Assembly: GCA_009840115.1 (NCBI GenBank)
Contig: VXOJ01000007.1
Location: 62,001-126,000 of the forward strand
DNA from: Gemmatimonadales bacterium
GTDB lineage: Bacteria; Gemmatimonadota; Gemmatimonadetes; Palauibacterales; Palauibacteraceae
DNA: 64,000 bases
Reading direction: 5' to 3'
The translations under genes were made by a program, and so were the position numbers. The notes under the pieces are model-generated. The model did no database searches. It was not told the origin of the DNA and worked only from the letters and a program-made list of their open reading frames with translations. Below, piece after piece: positions 25,033 through 33,460 of this stretch (positions are counted from its first letter, which is position 1; each line of letters begins with the position of its first letter).

Positions 25033-26724
25033 GTGCGCTACCTGGCCGTCGCCGCGACCCTCTCCGCACCGCTGTGGCTGGGCCTCGCCCCGGCCGCGGG
25101 GCAACAGCACGCGGGCCACATGATGGCGACGGACAGCATCGGGGCCGTGTGGCGGATGCCGCCGCAGCCGATCCCGATGCCGATGATGCTCCCGGGCCTG
25201 ATGGGCGCCGTCCCCGGAGTGACCCCGTACCTGCCCGACCCCGGCCACGATCCCGCCATGCTTCCGGAGGCGGTCTTCCGCGAGGTCGTGGAGATGGCCG
25301 ACGGCGACACGCTCCGTCTCGAGGCCGGGTTCGTCCGGCGCACGATCGGGACGCGGACCTTCACCATGTACGGCTTCAACGGGCAGTATCCCGGACCCCT
25401 CATCCGCGTCCCGCAGGGCGCGGAGATCATCGTCCTGTTCACGAACCACATCGACCTGCCCACGGCGGTCCACTGGCACGGCCTGCGACTCGAGAACGAG
25501 TTCGACGGCGTGCCCGGCGTCACCCAGGACCCGGTCGCCCCGGGCGAGTCGTTCATGTACCGGGTCTACTTCCCCGACGCCGGTCTTTACTGGTACCACC
25601 CGCACCACCGCGAGGACATCCAGCAGGACCTCGGCCTGTACGGGAACATGCTGGTCGACGCGCCTGCCGCGGACTACTACGGCCCCGCGAACGGCGAGGA
25701 CTTCCTCATGCTCGACGACCTGCTCGTCGACGAAGGCGGACTCTTCCCCTGGGGACGCGAAGCCGCCATCCAGACGCTGATGGGCCGGTTCGGGAACCAG
25801 TTGCTCGTGAACGGCGAGCCGCGCTGGGAGGCCACGGTCCGCCGCGGCGAGGTCCGCCGGCTCTATCTCACGAACGTCGCGAACACGCGCACCTTCAACC
25901 TCGTCCTGGTGGGCGCGGAGATGAAGCTGGTGGGCGCCGACGTGAGCAAGTTCGAGCGCGAGAGCTTCGTCTCCAACGTCGTCCTCGCCCCCGCCCAGCG
26001 GTACATCGTGGATGCGCGGTTCGACGAACCCGGCACGTACGCGCTCCTCAACCCCATCCAGGCCATCGACCACTTCAACGGCCGCTTCTATCCGCAGACG
26101 GACACGCTCGGGATCATCACCGTCCTCGACGAACCGGTCGCGGAGGACCACGGGGACGCGTTCTCCACGCTGCGCGAACACGCGGACGTCATCGAGGACA
26201 TCGACCGTTACCGCGCCGAGTTCGACCGGCCCGTCGACCACGAGATCGAACTCACGGCACGCGTGGGGGACCTGCCCAGCGACATCGTCGCCGTGATGGC
26301 GATCGACACGCTGTACTTCCCGCCCGTCGAATGGACGGACGCGATGCCGATGATGAACTACCTCTCGACGTCGGAGAACCTGACGTGGATCATGCGCGAC
26401 ACGCGCACGGGGAAGGAGAACGGGGACATCGACTGGCGCTTCGCGGAGGGGGACATCCTCAAGATCCGGATCCACAACCAGCGCCGTTCGTTCCACCCCA
26501 TGCAGCACCCGATCCACATCCACGGGCAGCGCTTCCTGATTCTCGCGAGGGACGGGGTGCCGTCGGACAATCTCGCATGGAAGGACACGATGGTGATCCC
26601 GGTCGGGTCGACGTTCGACATCCTGCTCGAGGCCTCCAACTCTGGCCGCTGGATGGCGCACTGCCATATTGCGGAGCACCTGGAGGCCGGCATGTCCATG
26701 CTGTTCACGGTGGACCCCGGCTAG
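25033..26724 (+). CDS. Secreted multicopper oxidase (laccase-like)
   Basis: Three-cupredoxin multicopper oxidase of 563 residues with a Sec signal ending around PAAGQ. It starts at the GTG 25033. All four copper-binding motifs are visible: TAVHWHGLR, WYHPHHRED, HPMQHPIHIHG, and MAHCHIAEHLEAGMSM. The last has the type 1 Cys with the axial Met four residues after the last His of HCHxxxH. A Met/Pro-rich segment (MPPQPIPMPMMLPGLMG) in the N-terminal part resembles the Met-rich copper-binding regions of copper-efflux oxidases. Likely oxidises phenols or metal ions with O2 in the periplasm, consistent with the neighbouring intradiol dioxygenase. Confidence 0.92.
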   Translation: MRYLAVAATLSAPLWLGLAPAAGQQHAGHMMATDSIGAVWRMPPQPIPMPMMLPGLMGAVPGVTPYLPDPGHDPAMLPEAVFREVVEMADGDTLRLEAGFVRRTIGTRTFTMYGFNGQYPGPLIRVPQGAEIIVLFTNHIDLPTAVHWHGLRLENEFDGVPGVTQDPVAPGESFMYRVYFPDAGLYWYHPHHREDIQQDLGLYGNMLVDAPAADYYGPANGEDFLMLDDLLVDEGGLFPWGREAAIQTLMGRFGNQLLVNGEPRWEATVRRGEVRRLYLTNVANTRTFNLVLVGAEMKLVGADVSKFERESFVSNVVLAPAQRYIVDARFDEPGTYALLNPIQAIDHFNGRFYPQTDTLGIITVLDEPVAEDHGDAFSTLREHADVIEDIDRYRAEFDRPVDHEIELTARVGDLPSDIVAVMAIDTLYFPPVEWTDAMPMMNYLSTSENLTWIMRDTRTGKENGDIDWRFAEGDILKIRIHNQRRSFHPMQHPIHIHGQRFLILARDGVPSDNLAWKDTMVIPVGSTFDILLEASNSGRWMAHCHIAEHLEAGMSMLFTVDPG

Positions 26725-26758
26725 CTCGCGGGCCGCCAGTTCGAAAACGGAGGAAAGA

Positions 26759-28138
26759 ATGAAGGTTGGAAATCGGACCCTGACACTCTCGGCGGCCGCC
26801 GTGCTCGGAGCGGCTCTCGCCGCGCCGCACGCGCTGAGCGCGCAGCTCATCGACGGGGTGGTCGAGCGCGGCAGCCGGAACATGGAAGTGCTCGGCCACA
26901 TTCCGCTCGGGCCCCGGCTCAGCATCGCGGACATGGACATCGAGCAGGAGATGCACCGGCCCTACGCGTACGTGGCGCGCATGCAGTACGGACCGGTCGG
27001 CCCGAAAGGGCTGGACATCGTCTCGATCGAGGACCCGGAGAACCCCGAGGTGCTCTACGAGTGGCGGATCGAGGACCAGGACCTCCACCAGCGCACCGGC
27101 GGGATGGACGTGAAGCACTTCAAGTGGGGCGACCGCTACTACGTCGTGCAGTCGCTCCAGTTCGGGCAGGGCGGCCCGGACTCCGACATGGGGGCCGTCG
27201 TCCTCGACGTCACGGGACTGCCGGACGCCTCGACGGTGCGCGAGGTGGCCCGCATCAAGGAGCCCGATCTCCCCGGCGGCTTCCACAACATCTTCATCTA
27301 CAAGCACTCGAACATGAACGTGTATCTCGTCGCCACGGTCTCGGGACCGTACGCGGCCGTCTACGACCTCGGCGCCCTCGTCGACGGGCGCGGCGACCAG
27401 ATGGTGGCGCAGATCCCGGTCCCGGATCAGGGGATGGAGGGGAACCGGCGGCGGGGATACCACGACTTCTATCTCGGCTACCACCCGGAAACCGGGACGG
27501 ACCGCTTCTACGGCGGCGGCACCGGCGGCTACTACATCTACGACGTGTCGGATCTCCAGGATCCCCAGCTTCTGACGCAGATCGTCGGGGTCTCCGGGAT
27601 TCGGAGCGGCCACACGTTCACGCCCACGCCGGACGGCAACTTCGCGATCGCCGAGACGGAGTATCAGTACGCGCCGCTCAGGATCTTCGACCTCAGGCCG
27701 GGGCTGAACGGCGAGGTGTCCGCGATCAACCGCCCGATCGCGGCGTGGACGGCGAACTGGAAGAACCTCGTGCACAACCACGAGGTGCGTTGGCCGCTCG
27801 TGTTCGTGTCCGGCTACCTGGACGGGCTCGTCGTGTTCAACATGATGGACCCGGAGAACCCGATGACGGTGGGCCACTACGACACCTACCTGGGGCCGCC
27901 GAACGTCGACCGGACCCCTGTCTTCAACGGCACGTTCGGGGTCGACATCCGGAACGCGGACGGGCTCATCGTGGTGAGCGACATGACGACGGGTCTGTGG
28001 ACCTTCCGGATGGAGGGCTTCCAGGGCTGGAACGGCGACGACTGGGGCGTGCCGAACATCTCCAGCGCCCAGGACTGGGACAACGGGCCCGCCGGCGCCG
28101 CCGGGCGCATCACGACGGACCAGCAGCAGGGCGACTGA
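26759..28138 (+). CDS. Secreted LVIVD/beta-propeller repeat protein
   Basis: Exported protein of 459 residues. A Sec signal ends at ALSAQ. The mature part carries LVIVD-like beta-propeller blades of the pattern DIVSIEDPENPEVLYE, AAVYDLGALVDG, IYDVSDLQDPQLLTQI and VVFNMMDPENPMTVGHYDT. No enzymatic residues are recognised; such proteins are surface or periplasmic and of unknown function. ACGGAGGAAAG precedes the ATG. It ends ten bases before the kinase/glycosidase fusion gene and shares direction with the multicopper oxidase, so all may be co-transcribed. Confidence 0.82.
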   Translation: MKVGNRTLTLSAAAVLGAALAAPHALSAQLIDGVVERGSRNMEVLGHIPLGPRLSIADMDIEQEMHRPYAYVARMQYGPVGPKGLDIVSIEDPENPEVLYEWRIEDQDLHQRTGGMDVKHFKWGDRYYVVQSLQFGQGGPDSDMGAVVLDVTGLPDASTVREVARIKEPDLPGGFHNIFIYKHSNMNVYLVATVSGPYAAVYDLGALVDGRGDQMVAQIPVPDQGMEGNRRRGYHDFYLGYHPETGTDRFYGGGTGGYYIYDVSDLQDPQLLTQIVGVSGIRSGHTFTPTPDGNFAIAETEYQYAPLRIFDLRPGLNGEVSAINRPIAAWTANWKNLVHNHEVRWPLVFVSGYLDGLVVFNMMDPENPMTVGHYDTYLGPPNVDRTPVFNGTFGVDIRNADGLIVVSDMTTGLWTFRMEGFQGWNGDDWGVPNISSAQDWDNGPAGAAGRITTDQQQGD

Positions 28139-28148
28139 CGCCGGCGGC

Positions 28149-29939
28149 ATGAGCGCCCGGCCACGGCTCCTCGTGGTCGGGAGCCCCTCACTGGACCTCC
28201 TGCACCTCGGCGGCCGCTCCGTGCGGTCCGCCGGAGGCGCGGGACTCTACACCGCGCTCGCGGCGCAGCGGGTCGGAGCCGCCGTCACGGTCGTCGCGCC
28301 GCGCCCCGATCCCATGCCGGCGGAACTCGAGCCGGCGGACCGCCTCCTCGACTGGCGGGGGCCGCCGGTGCCGCCCTCCGCGCTCCCGCACTTCGAGATC
28401 GAGTACTTCCCCGACGGCCGGACCGTCTATCGCCAGGCGGTGCGCGGTTCCGAGGGGGACATCCGCTACGGCGACATCCCCGACGCGGGGCCGGGGGCCT
28501 TCGCGTACGTCGTCCCCCTCCTCGACCCGGAGCTGCAGTTGGGGTTCGCGCGGCGGCTGGCCGCGGCGGGCGTGCGCGTGGGGTGCGGGACGTACGCGCC
28601 GGGGATCCGCGCGCACCCGGAGGTCGTCGAGCGCGTCGTGGAAGCGTCCCACTACTTCTTCTGCAACGAAGAGGAGGCCGGTCTCCTCTTCGGGTCGCTC
28701 GATCGGGTGGCGGTCGCGCCGGGGCGCGCGGTCTTCGTCACCCGGGGACCGCGCGGGGCTCGCGTCGTCCTGGGCGACCACGCGATCGACGTCCCCGCCC
28801 CCGAGGTCGAGCAGGTGGATCCGACGGGCGCCGGCGACACCTTCTGCGGGACGGCGCTGGCCAGGGTCGCGGCCGGCGACCATCCCGCCATCGCCGCGCG
28901 CGTTGCGGCGGCCTGTGCCGCGGAGACGGTGACGGACATCGGTCCGGCGCCGCTCCTCTCGGACAGTCCGCCTCCACCGGCGCCGCGAGATGCTCGGGTC
29001 CGCCTCGACCGGGACCGTTTTCGGCGGGTGGCCGGGGTCATCGCGACGGCCCCGGAGGCGGCGGCGTTCGACTTCACCGGCGCGGACTTTCCGGAACCCG
29101 GCGATCCGGCGGCGCTCGATTTCTTCTTCGCCGGGACCGTGCAGCAGTTCGGTTTCTGGCACGAGCGCGCGGGCCGCTACGGCGAACCCATGATCGCCTC
29201 TCTGGACGGCCGGACCCGCAAGGGAAGCGATTACCTGTGGGCCGCCTACCGGCGCTGGGCCCGCGAAGCCCCGGACGAACTCGCCCCCGCCGGTCAGGCC
29301 GCTCTCGACGACGCGGACTTCGATCACCGCCTGCGGGACGACGGCGGGCACAACCCGCTCCCCGCGGGCACCCTCCATCCGGCGTGCGCGCGCGCGTACG
29401 GCCGCGACATGCTGGGCCTCGGCCTGACCCCGGCGTCGCTCCTGGCCGAAGCCAACGCCACGGAGCGACCCCTCGCCCGCTTCCTCGCGCGTCTCGATGC
29501 GGTCGGCGGCTACAAGGAGGACCCGTGGCGGAAGAAGTCCGCCCTCCTCGCGGCGATCCTCAACCAGCGGCCGGAACGCTTCCTGCGGCTCGGGAAGGCG
29601 GAGGACGTGCCGCCGATCGTCGACTATCACTGCCAGCGCAGTTGCCTGCGGCTCGGCGTCGTCTCCGTGAACGACGAGACGCTGGCCGCGAAGCTCGCGA
29701 AGCGGGAGGTTGTGAGCGCGGAGGAGGAGGAGGCCGTGCGCGCCGCCTGTTACGAGGTGGTGGGCGAGGTCCGGCGGCTGAGCGGGCGCTCCATGGGGGC
29801 CGTGGACTGGTTCTTCTTTCAGAACCGGACGCGTTGCCCGGAGATGACGGAACCCGACTGCGCGGCGTGCCCCGCGGACCCCGTCTGCGCGCACCGCACC
29901 CGACTCTTCCAGCCGGTGTTTCGCACGGCCGCGTATTGA
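28149..29939 (+). CDS. PfkB-family kinase fused to queuosine-salvage (Qng1/DUF2419-like) domain with Cys4 motif
   Basis: Two-domain cytosolic protein of 596 residues. Residues 1-275 are a PfkB sugar/nucleoside kinase: GGAGLYTALAAQ near residue 29 and the anion hole/catalytic DPTGAGD at 224-230. Residues about 285-596 follow the queuosine-salvage family: FDFTGADFPEPG and FFFAGTVQQFGFW correspond to the FNFCFW-type region, DYLWAAYRRW to the helix after it, then DPWRKKSALLAAILNQ, IVDYHCQRSCLRLGVV and SAEEEEAVRAACYEVVGEV. This family hydrolyses queuosine 5'-phosphate. A C-terminal C-x7-C-x2-C-x5-C (Cys563, 571, 574, 580) resembles the Fe-S loop of endonuclease III-type glycosylases. The kinase would make the 5'-phosphate; substrate identity is inference. 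Confidence 0.75.
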   Translation: MSARPRLLVVGSPSLDLLHLGGRSVRSAGGAGLYTALAAQRVGAAVTVVAPRPDPMPAELEPADRLLDWRGPPVPPSALPHFEIEYFPDGRTVYRQAVRGSEGDIRYGDIPDAGPGAFAYVVPLLDPELQLGFARRLAAAGVRVGCGTYAPGIRAHPEVVERVVEASHYFFCNEEEAGLLFGSLDRVAVAPGRAVFVTRGPRGARVVLGDHAIDVPAPEVEQVDPTGAGDTFCGTALARVAAGDHPAIAARVAAACAAETVTDIGPAPLLSDSPPPPAPRDARVRLDRDRFRRVAGVIATAPEAAAFDFTGADFPEPGDPAALDFFFAGTVQQFGFWHERAGRYGEPMIASLDGRTRKGSDYLWAAYRRWAREAPDELAPAGQAALDDADFDHRLRDDGGHNPLPAGTLHPACARAYGRDMLGLGLTPASLLAEANATERPLARFLARLDAVGGYKEDPWRKKSALLAAILNQRPERFLRLGKAEDVPPIVDYHCQRSCLRLGVVSVNDETLAAKLAKREVVSAEEEEAVRAACYEVVGEVRRLSGRSMGAVDWFFFQNRTRCPEMTEPDCAACPADPVCAHRTRLFQPVFRTAAY

Positions 29940-29986
29940 GGCCGGGAAAGTCCACGACGACCGACCACAGGAATCGGGAGAATCTC

Positions 29987-30478
29987 ATGAAGAAGTTCGA
30001 AGCCATGTTGCTTCTCGCCGCGGTGACCCTCGCCGCGCCCGCGTACGCCGCCGCGCAGGATGACGCCGAGGCGGGGGCGGTCGCCGCCGTGCAGGCCCTG
30101 TTCGACGCCATGGCGGCCCGCGACGGCGATGCGATCCGCGGCCTGCTCACCGACGGCGCCACCTTCGTGGCTACGGCGGAGACCCCGGACGGCGTGCAGG
30201 TCCGGGAGAGCACCGGCACCGAGTTCGCCGCCTCCATCGGTCAGCCGGGCCCCGCCCTGCTGGAGCGAATGTGGGAACCGCACGTGATGATCGAGGGTCC
30301 GATCGCCGTCGTGTGGACGCCCTACGACTTCCACGTGGACGGCGAGTTCAGCCACTGCGGGATCGACGCGGTGAGCCTCGTGCGCACGAGCGACGGCTGG
30401 AAGATCTCCAGCATCGCCTACACCCGCGAGACGGAGAACTGCGAGCCGAGCCCGCTCGGCCCTCCGCCCGGCGACTGA
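29987..30478 (+). CDS. Secreted NTF2-like (SnoaL/DUF4440) protein
   Basis: Exported protein of 163 residues; signal peptide ends at AYAAAQ. The mature part is an NTF2-like fold: AVAAVQALFDAMAARDGDAIRGLLTDGATFVA, then AAFTEFAASIGQ-type helix and strands IAVVWTPYDFHVDG and DAVSLVRTSDGWKISSIAYTRE. Proteins of this type are abundant in soil and marine bacteria without a fixed function. GGGAG precedes the ATG. A single Cys pair (HCGIDA and NCEPSP) could form a disulfide. It closes the rightward run before the convergent DoxX gene. Confidence 0.82.
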   Translation: MKKFEAMLLLAAVTLAAPAYAAAQDDAEAGAVAAVQALFDAMAARDGDAIRGLLTDGATFVATAETPDGVQVRESTGTEFAASIGQPGPALLERMWEPHVMIEGPIAVVWTPYDFHVDGEFSHCGIDAVSLVRTSDGWKISSIAYTRETENCEPSPLGPPPGD

Positions 30479-30487
30479 CGCCAAGTC

Positions 30488-30919
30488 TCAGTCGATCACC
30501 ACCTCGACGTCGCTCGTGAAGAGGCTCTTGAGCGTCGCGATCCCCGATCCGGCCAGCACGAGGGTCAGCAGGGCGGCGATCAGGAGCAGGTTGAACTCGT
30601 AGCCTCCCTGGCCCGGGCCCACGACGTAGAAGCCGTTGGCCAGGTGCACGAGAAAGATCCCCGCCAGCATGTGCGCGGCGAGGAGCAGGGCGAAGGGCGT
30701 CACGAACAGGCCCGCGATCAGGCATGCGCCGCCCAGGGTCTCGGCCAGCGCGATCCCCCACGCCCCGATCGCCGAGAGCGGGACGCCGAGCGACCCGAGG
30801 AAGGCCGCGGTGCCCTCGATGCCGCCGGCCAGCTTTGGCCAGCCGTGCATCACGAAGATCAGTCCGACCGCGACGCGAAGGATGGCCAGACCGAGGCCGG
30901 GGTTTCTGCCGCCGAGCAT
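30488..30919 (-). CDS. DoxX family membrane protein
   Basis: Inner-membrane protein of 143 residues with four hydrophobic helices and the DoxX features GLIFVMHGWPKLAGG and GALAETLGGACLIAGLFVTPFALLLAAHMLAGIF. DoxX-type proteins appear in thiosulfate:quinone oxidoreductase and in redox-stress complexes; many are uncharacterised. The ATG at 30919 has AAAGGAGG nine bases upstream, so the longer frame to 30946 is not used. A short palindrome lies just upstream of this site (see separate entry). Confidence 0.87.
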   Translation of the reverse strand: MLGGRNPGLGLAILRVAVGLIFVMHGWPKLAGGIEGTAAFLGSLGVPLSAIGAWGIALAETLGGACLIAGLFVTPFALLLAAHMLAGIFLVHLANGFYVVGPGQGGYEFNLLLIAALLTLVLAGSGIATLKSLFTSDVEVVID

Positions 30920-30930
30920 CGTGCCTCCTT

Positions 30931-30943
30931 TGGTGTGACACCA
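30931..30943. promoter_or_regulatory. Small palindrome upstream of doxX-like gene
   Basis: A perfect inverted repeat TGGTGT-G-ACACCA lies directly upstream of the ribosome-binding site of the DoxX gene. Read on the coding strand it is TGGTGTCACACCA. It could be an operator or an mRNA hairpin next to the AGGAGG. The binding protein is not identifiable. Confidence 0.35.
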
Positions 30944-30963
30944 CACCGGTCTACGCCGTCAGG

Positions 30964-32190
30964 CTAGGCGGTCACCATGAGCGCGGTGCCGTACATGACC
31001 AGCAGGCCGAGGAGGAGGCCCGTGGCGTTGAGGGGGGTGAACAGGCCCTGCGGCCAGCTCTTCCGGATCAGCCGGGTGACCTCGACGATGACCTGCAGGA
31101 TGGCTCCGGCGCCGAGGGCGAGGAAGAAGGTCGCCAGCGTCGGCGAGTAGGAGAAACCGCCCGCCCACGCCCCCAGGACGGTCGGCAGTCCGGCGATGCC
31201 GCCCATGAAGGCGAAGTGCCGCAGCGCCGGCCGCCGGTCCGCGACGGGGGCGACGATCGCCAGCCCCTCCGTCGTGTTGTGGAGCGCGAAGCCGATGACG
31301 AGGAAGCTTCCGAGCGCGATCTCGCCGAGGGAGAAGGCCGCCCCGATCGCGAGCCCCTCGCCGAGGTTGTGCAGTCCGATGCTGATGGCGATCAGGTACG
31401 CCACCGTGAGCCCGGGGCTCGGCCCACCGCCGCCCGCGCCCGCGGAGTCTCCGCCGCTCCGGCCGCGTCCGAGGTTACCGAGGGCCCTGAGGCCGACGAT
31501 GGCGCCGATGACCCCGACGGCGATGAGCCCGGCGGCCTGAAATCCCTCCGGCACGAGCGCCGACGCCTCGAGCGTGTCCTCGAACGCATCGACGACGAGG
31601 AACGCCAGCAGGCCCACGGTGAGGCTGAGATAGAAGTGGATCCACTTGCGGTCGATCCGGCGCAGGAAGGGATACCACAACAGGCCGACGAGGACGGGGA
31701 TCACGCCCGCGTAGAGGCCGAGTAGCCCGAAAGTGGTCAGGTAAAGCGCGTTGGGGCGCGGCGAGAGCGTCGCTACCGCCACCTCGCGGTCGAAGGTGAG
31801 TCCCGTGGAGGTCACCAGCCGGATGACGTGGAGTTCACCTTCGACCCAGGGATAGTCCAGTTCGAGGGTGGCGCGGGCGAGACGCGGCAGGGTCGGATCG
31901 CCATCGATCTCGAACTGCCAGTAGGCATCGTCGACGATCACCTGCGCGATGGTGGCCGCCTCGGGACCGCCGTTCACGACGTGCACGCGCATGACGCCGT
32001 TCTCCGGGAAGCTCACGCGTTCGATCGTGAGGTCCTCGACGGGCGGGAAGGCGTCCCGGAAGGGGGCCGTGGGATCGGCGCCGAAGAAAAACGCGACGAG
32101 CCCCGCCAGCAGCGCGAGCGGGAAGAGGCCCAGGACCCAGCGCGCCGGGCCGCTCCGGCGCGGAGCGGCTTCGGACCGCTCGTCAGACAT
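30964..32190 (-). CDS. ZIP family metal transporter with extracytoplasmic beta domain
   Basis: Membrane protein of 408 residues. The C-terminal half holds the ZIP metal-binding helices, HNLGEGLAIGAAF and GFALHNTTEGLAI, with His and Glu ligands. The N-terminus has one membrane helix, then about 110 residues outside the membrane (around RVHVVNGGPEAATIAQVIVDDAYWQFEID), a strand-rich domain rarely attached to ZIP proteins. A Gly/Ser linker precedes the ZIP core. The gene overlaps the multicopper oxidase gene by eight bases, so the two are coupled. Zinc, iron or manganese import, or efflux, are all possible. Confidence 0.85.
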   Translation of the reverse strand: MSDERSEAAPRRSGPARWVLGLFPLALLAGLVAFFFGADPTAPFRDAFPPVEDLTIERVSFPENGVMRVHVVNGGPEAATIAQVIVDDAYWQFEIDGDPTLPRLARATLELDYPWVEGELHVIRLVTSTGLTFDREVAVATLSPRPNALYLTTFGLLGLYAGVIPVLVGLLWYPFLRRIDRKWIHFYLSLTVGLLAFLVVDAFEDTLEASALVPEGFQAAGLIAVGVIGAIVGLRALGNLGRGRSGGDSAGAGGGGPSPGLTVAYLIAISIGLHNLGEGLAIGAAFSLGEIALGSFLVIGFALHNTTEGLAIVAPVADRRPALRHFAFMGGIAGLPTVLGAWAGGFSYSPTLATFFLALGAGAILQVIVEVTRLIRKSWPQGLFTPLNATGLLLGLLVMYGTALMVTA

Positions 32191-33289
32191 CGCTCGGCGC
32201 GGGGCCCACGGGCACGCCCTCGCCGGCGGCGAGCCGCTCGACCGCCTCGAAGAAGCCCATCCACCCCAGTTCCGCGAACTCGCTCTGGTGCGCGTGGAAC
32301 ATGTGCATGCCGGGGTTCTCGAGCCGGAACTCGAGGACGTGACGCTCGCCCTGGCACATCATGATCGTGTCCGTGAGTTCGTACTGGTCCGGCCGCGTAC
32401 CGGTCCGGAACACCTTGAACATGCCCGCGTGCAGGTGGAACGAGTTGATGAGGTCGAACTCGGTCGTGTTCACGAGATAGATGCGGCACAGGTCGTTCAC
32501 GCCCACGCGCACGGGATGGTGGTGGTAGTAGAACGCCGACGTGTTGACGGCGTACACCTCGTTGTCGCCGTCCAGGTTGCTGTCGAACGCGTTCATCACC
32601 ATGACCATCTCCCGCGCCGGTTCCCGGCCTTCGGGCGGATCGACGATGAACGCCCCATACAGACCCTTATGGATGTGCCGCTTGAGCGGCATCGTGTGGC
32701 AGTGGTACAGGTGGAGCCCGAACGGCTTCGCCTCGAACTCGTAGGTGAAACGCTGCCCCGGCTCCACGATGGGTTCGAAGCCGTCCATCTCCGGCGGGTG
32801 CGTGCCGTGGAAATGGATGGTGTGGGGGTGCGAGCCCGCGTTCGTAAACTCGACCTGGAGGATGTCCCCCTCGGTGCAGCGCAGGGTCGGGCCCGGCACC
32901 TGCCCGTTGTAGGTCCACGCCGGGAAGAAGACGCCGGGCGCGATCTCGATCTCCCGGTCCAGCGCCACCATCTGCCAGCGTCGCACGACGCGGCCGTCGG
33001 CGCGGGTCGTGACCTCCCCGTAGTCGAAGTCCGTGAGGAAGGCCGCCGGATCGAACGCTCCGTCGGGCCCGGGCATGCCGACGATCCCCATCGCCTCCTG
33101 GTGTCCCGCGTGCGGGCCCGCGGCGGCGGCGTCCGCTCCCGGCTCGCGCGGCATGGCGCCGCTGGCCGCCAGGGCATCTCGCGCGCCGCCCCGGGACGCC
33201 AGGTCCAGCACCGTCGCGCCCGATACGCCGGCCACCCCCGCGGCACCAAGCTTCAGCCAGTCGCGTCGACTCAACCTATCCGGCTTCAC
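32183..33289 (-). CDS. Tat-exported multicopper oxidase (nitrite-reductase-like)
   Basis: Multicopper oxidase of 368 residues. The N-terminus RLSRRDWLKLGAAG is a twin-arginine signal. A His-rich linker (AGPHAGHQEAMG) follows. Copper motifs are HTIHFHG, LYHCHTMPLKRHIHKG, INSFHLHAGMF and MHMFHAHQSEFAELGWMG, matching the two-domain, CueO-distant group that often sits beside ZIP transporters. The GTG at 33289 has GGAG five bases upstream; the ATG at 33319 has none. An upstream perfect palindrome (33341-33360) may control it. Likely metal or amine oxidation linked to the ZIP protein. Confidence 0.87.
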   Translation of the reverse strand: MKPDRLSRRDWLKLGAAGVAGVSGATVLDLASRGGARDALAASGAMPREPGADAAAAGPHAGHQEAMGIVGMPGPDGAFDPAAFLTDFDYGEVTTRADGRVVRRWQMVALDREIEIAPGVFFPAWTYNGQVPGPTLRCTEGDILQVEFTNAGSHPHTIHFHGTHPPEMDGFEPIVEPGQRFTYEFEAKPFGLHLYHCHTMPLKRHIHKGLYGAFIVDPPEGREPAREMVMVMNAFDSNLDGDNEVYAVNTSAFYYHHHPVRVGVNDLCRIYLVNTTEFDLINSFHLHAGMFKVFRTGTRPDQYELTDTIMMCQGERHVLEFRLENPGMHMFHAHQSEFAELGWMGFFEAVERLAAGEGVPVGPAPSDV

Positions 33290-33340
33290 TCGTTCTCCGG
33301 TTTTCCCCCGAACGCCCATCCGGGCCGCGGCCCGGAGCGA

Positions 33341-33360
33341 TTTTTAGCCTAGGCTAAAAA
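33341..33360. promoter_or_regulatory. Perfect 20-bp palindrome, metalloregulator-like operator
   Basis: TTTTTAGCCTAGGCTAAAAA is a perfect palindrome in otherwise GC-rich DNA. It lies 51 bases upstream of the multicopper oxidase GTG at 33289. The half-site TTTAGCCTA resembles binding sites of DtxR/IdeR/MntR family iron or manganese regulators. It would control the multicopper oxidase/ZIP operon. The regulator is not encoded in this window. Confidence 0.6.
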
Positions 33361-33460
33361 TGATTTTTCGGAAGATGCACGGAGCCCGGGGCGGCGTCAA
33401 CAAGCGCCCGGTCAGTCGGCGGTGAGCTGGGTCAGTCCGTGGCGGGCCGGTTTTCGAGGA

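Noticed and set aside
24997-26940. Long antisense frame opposite the multicopper oxidase
   Set aside because: It has no conserved motif, while the sense frame has all copper motifs.
26705-28150. Long antisense frame opposite the LVIVD protein
   Set aside because: Composition of a shadow frame (Val/Arg/Asp-rich) and no recognisable domain.
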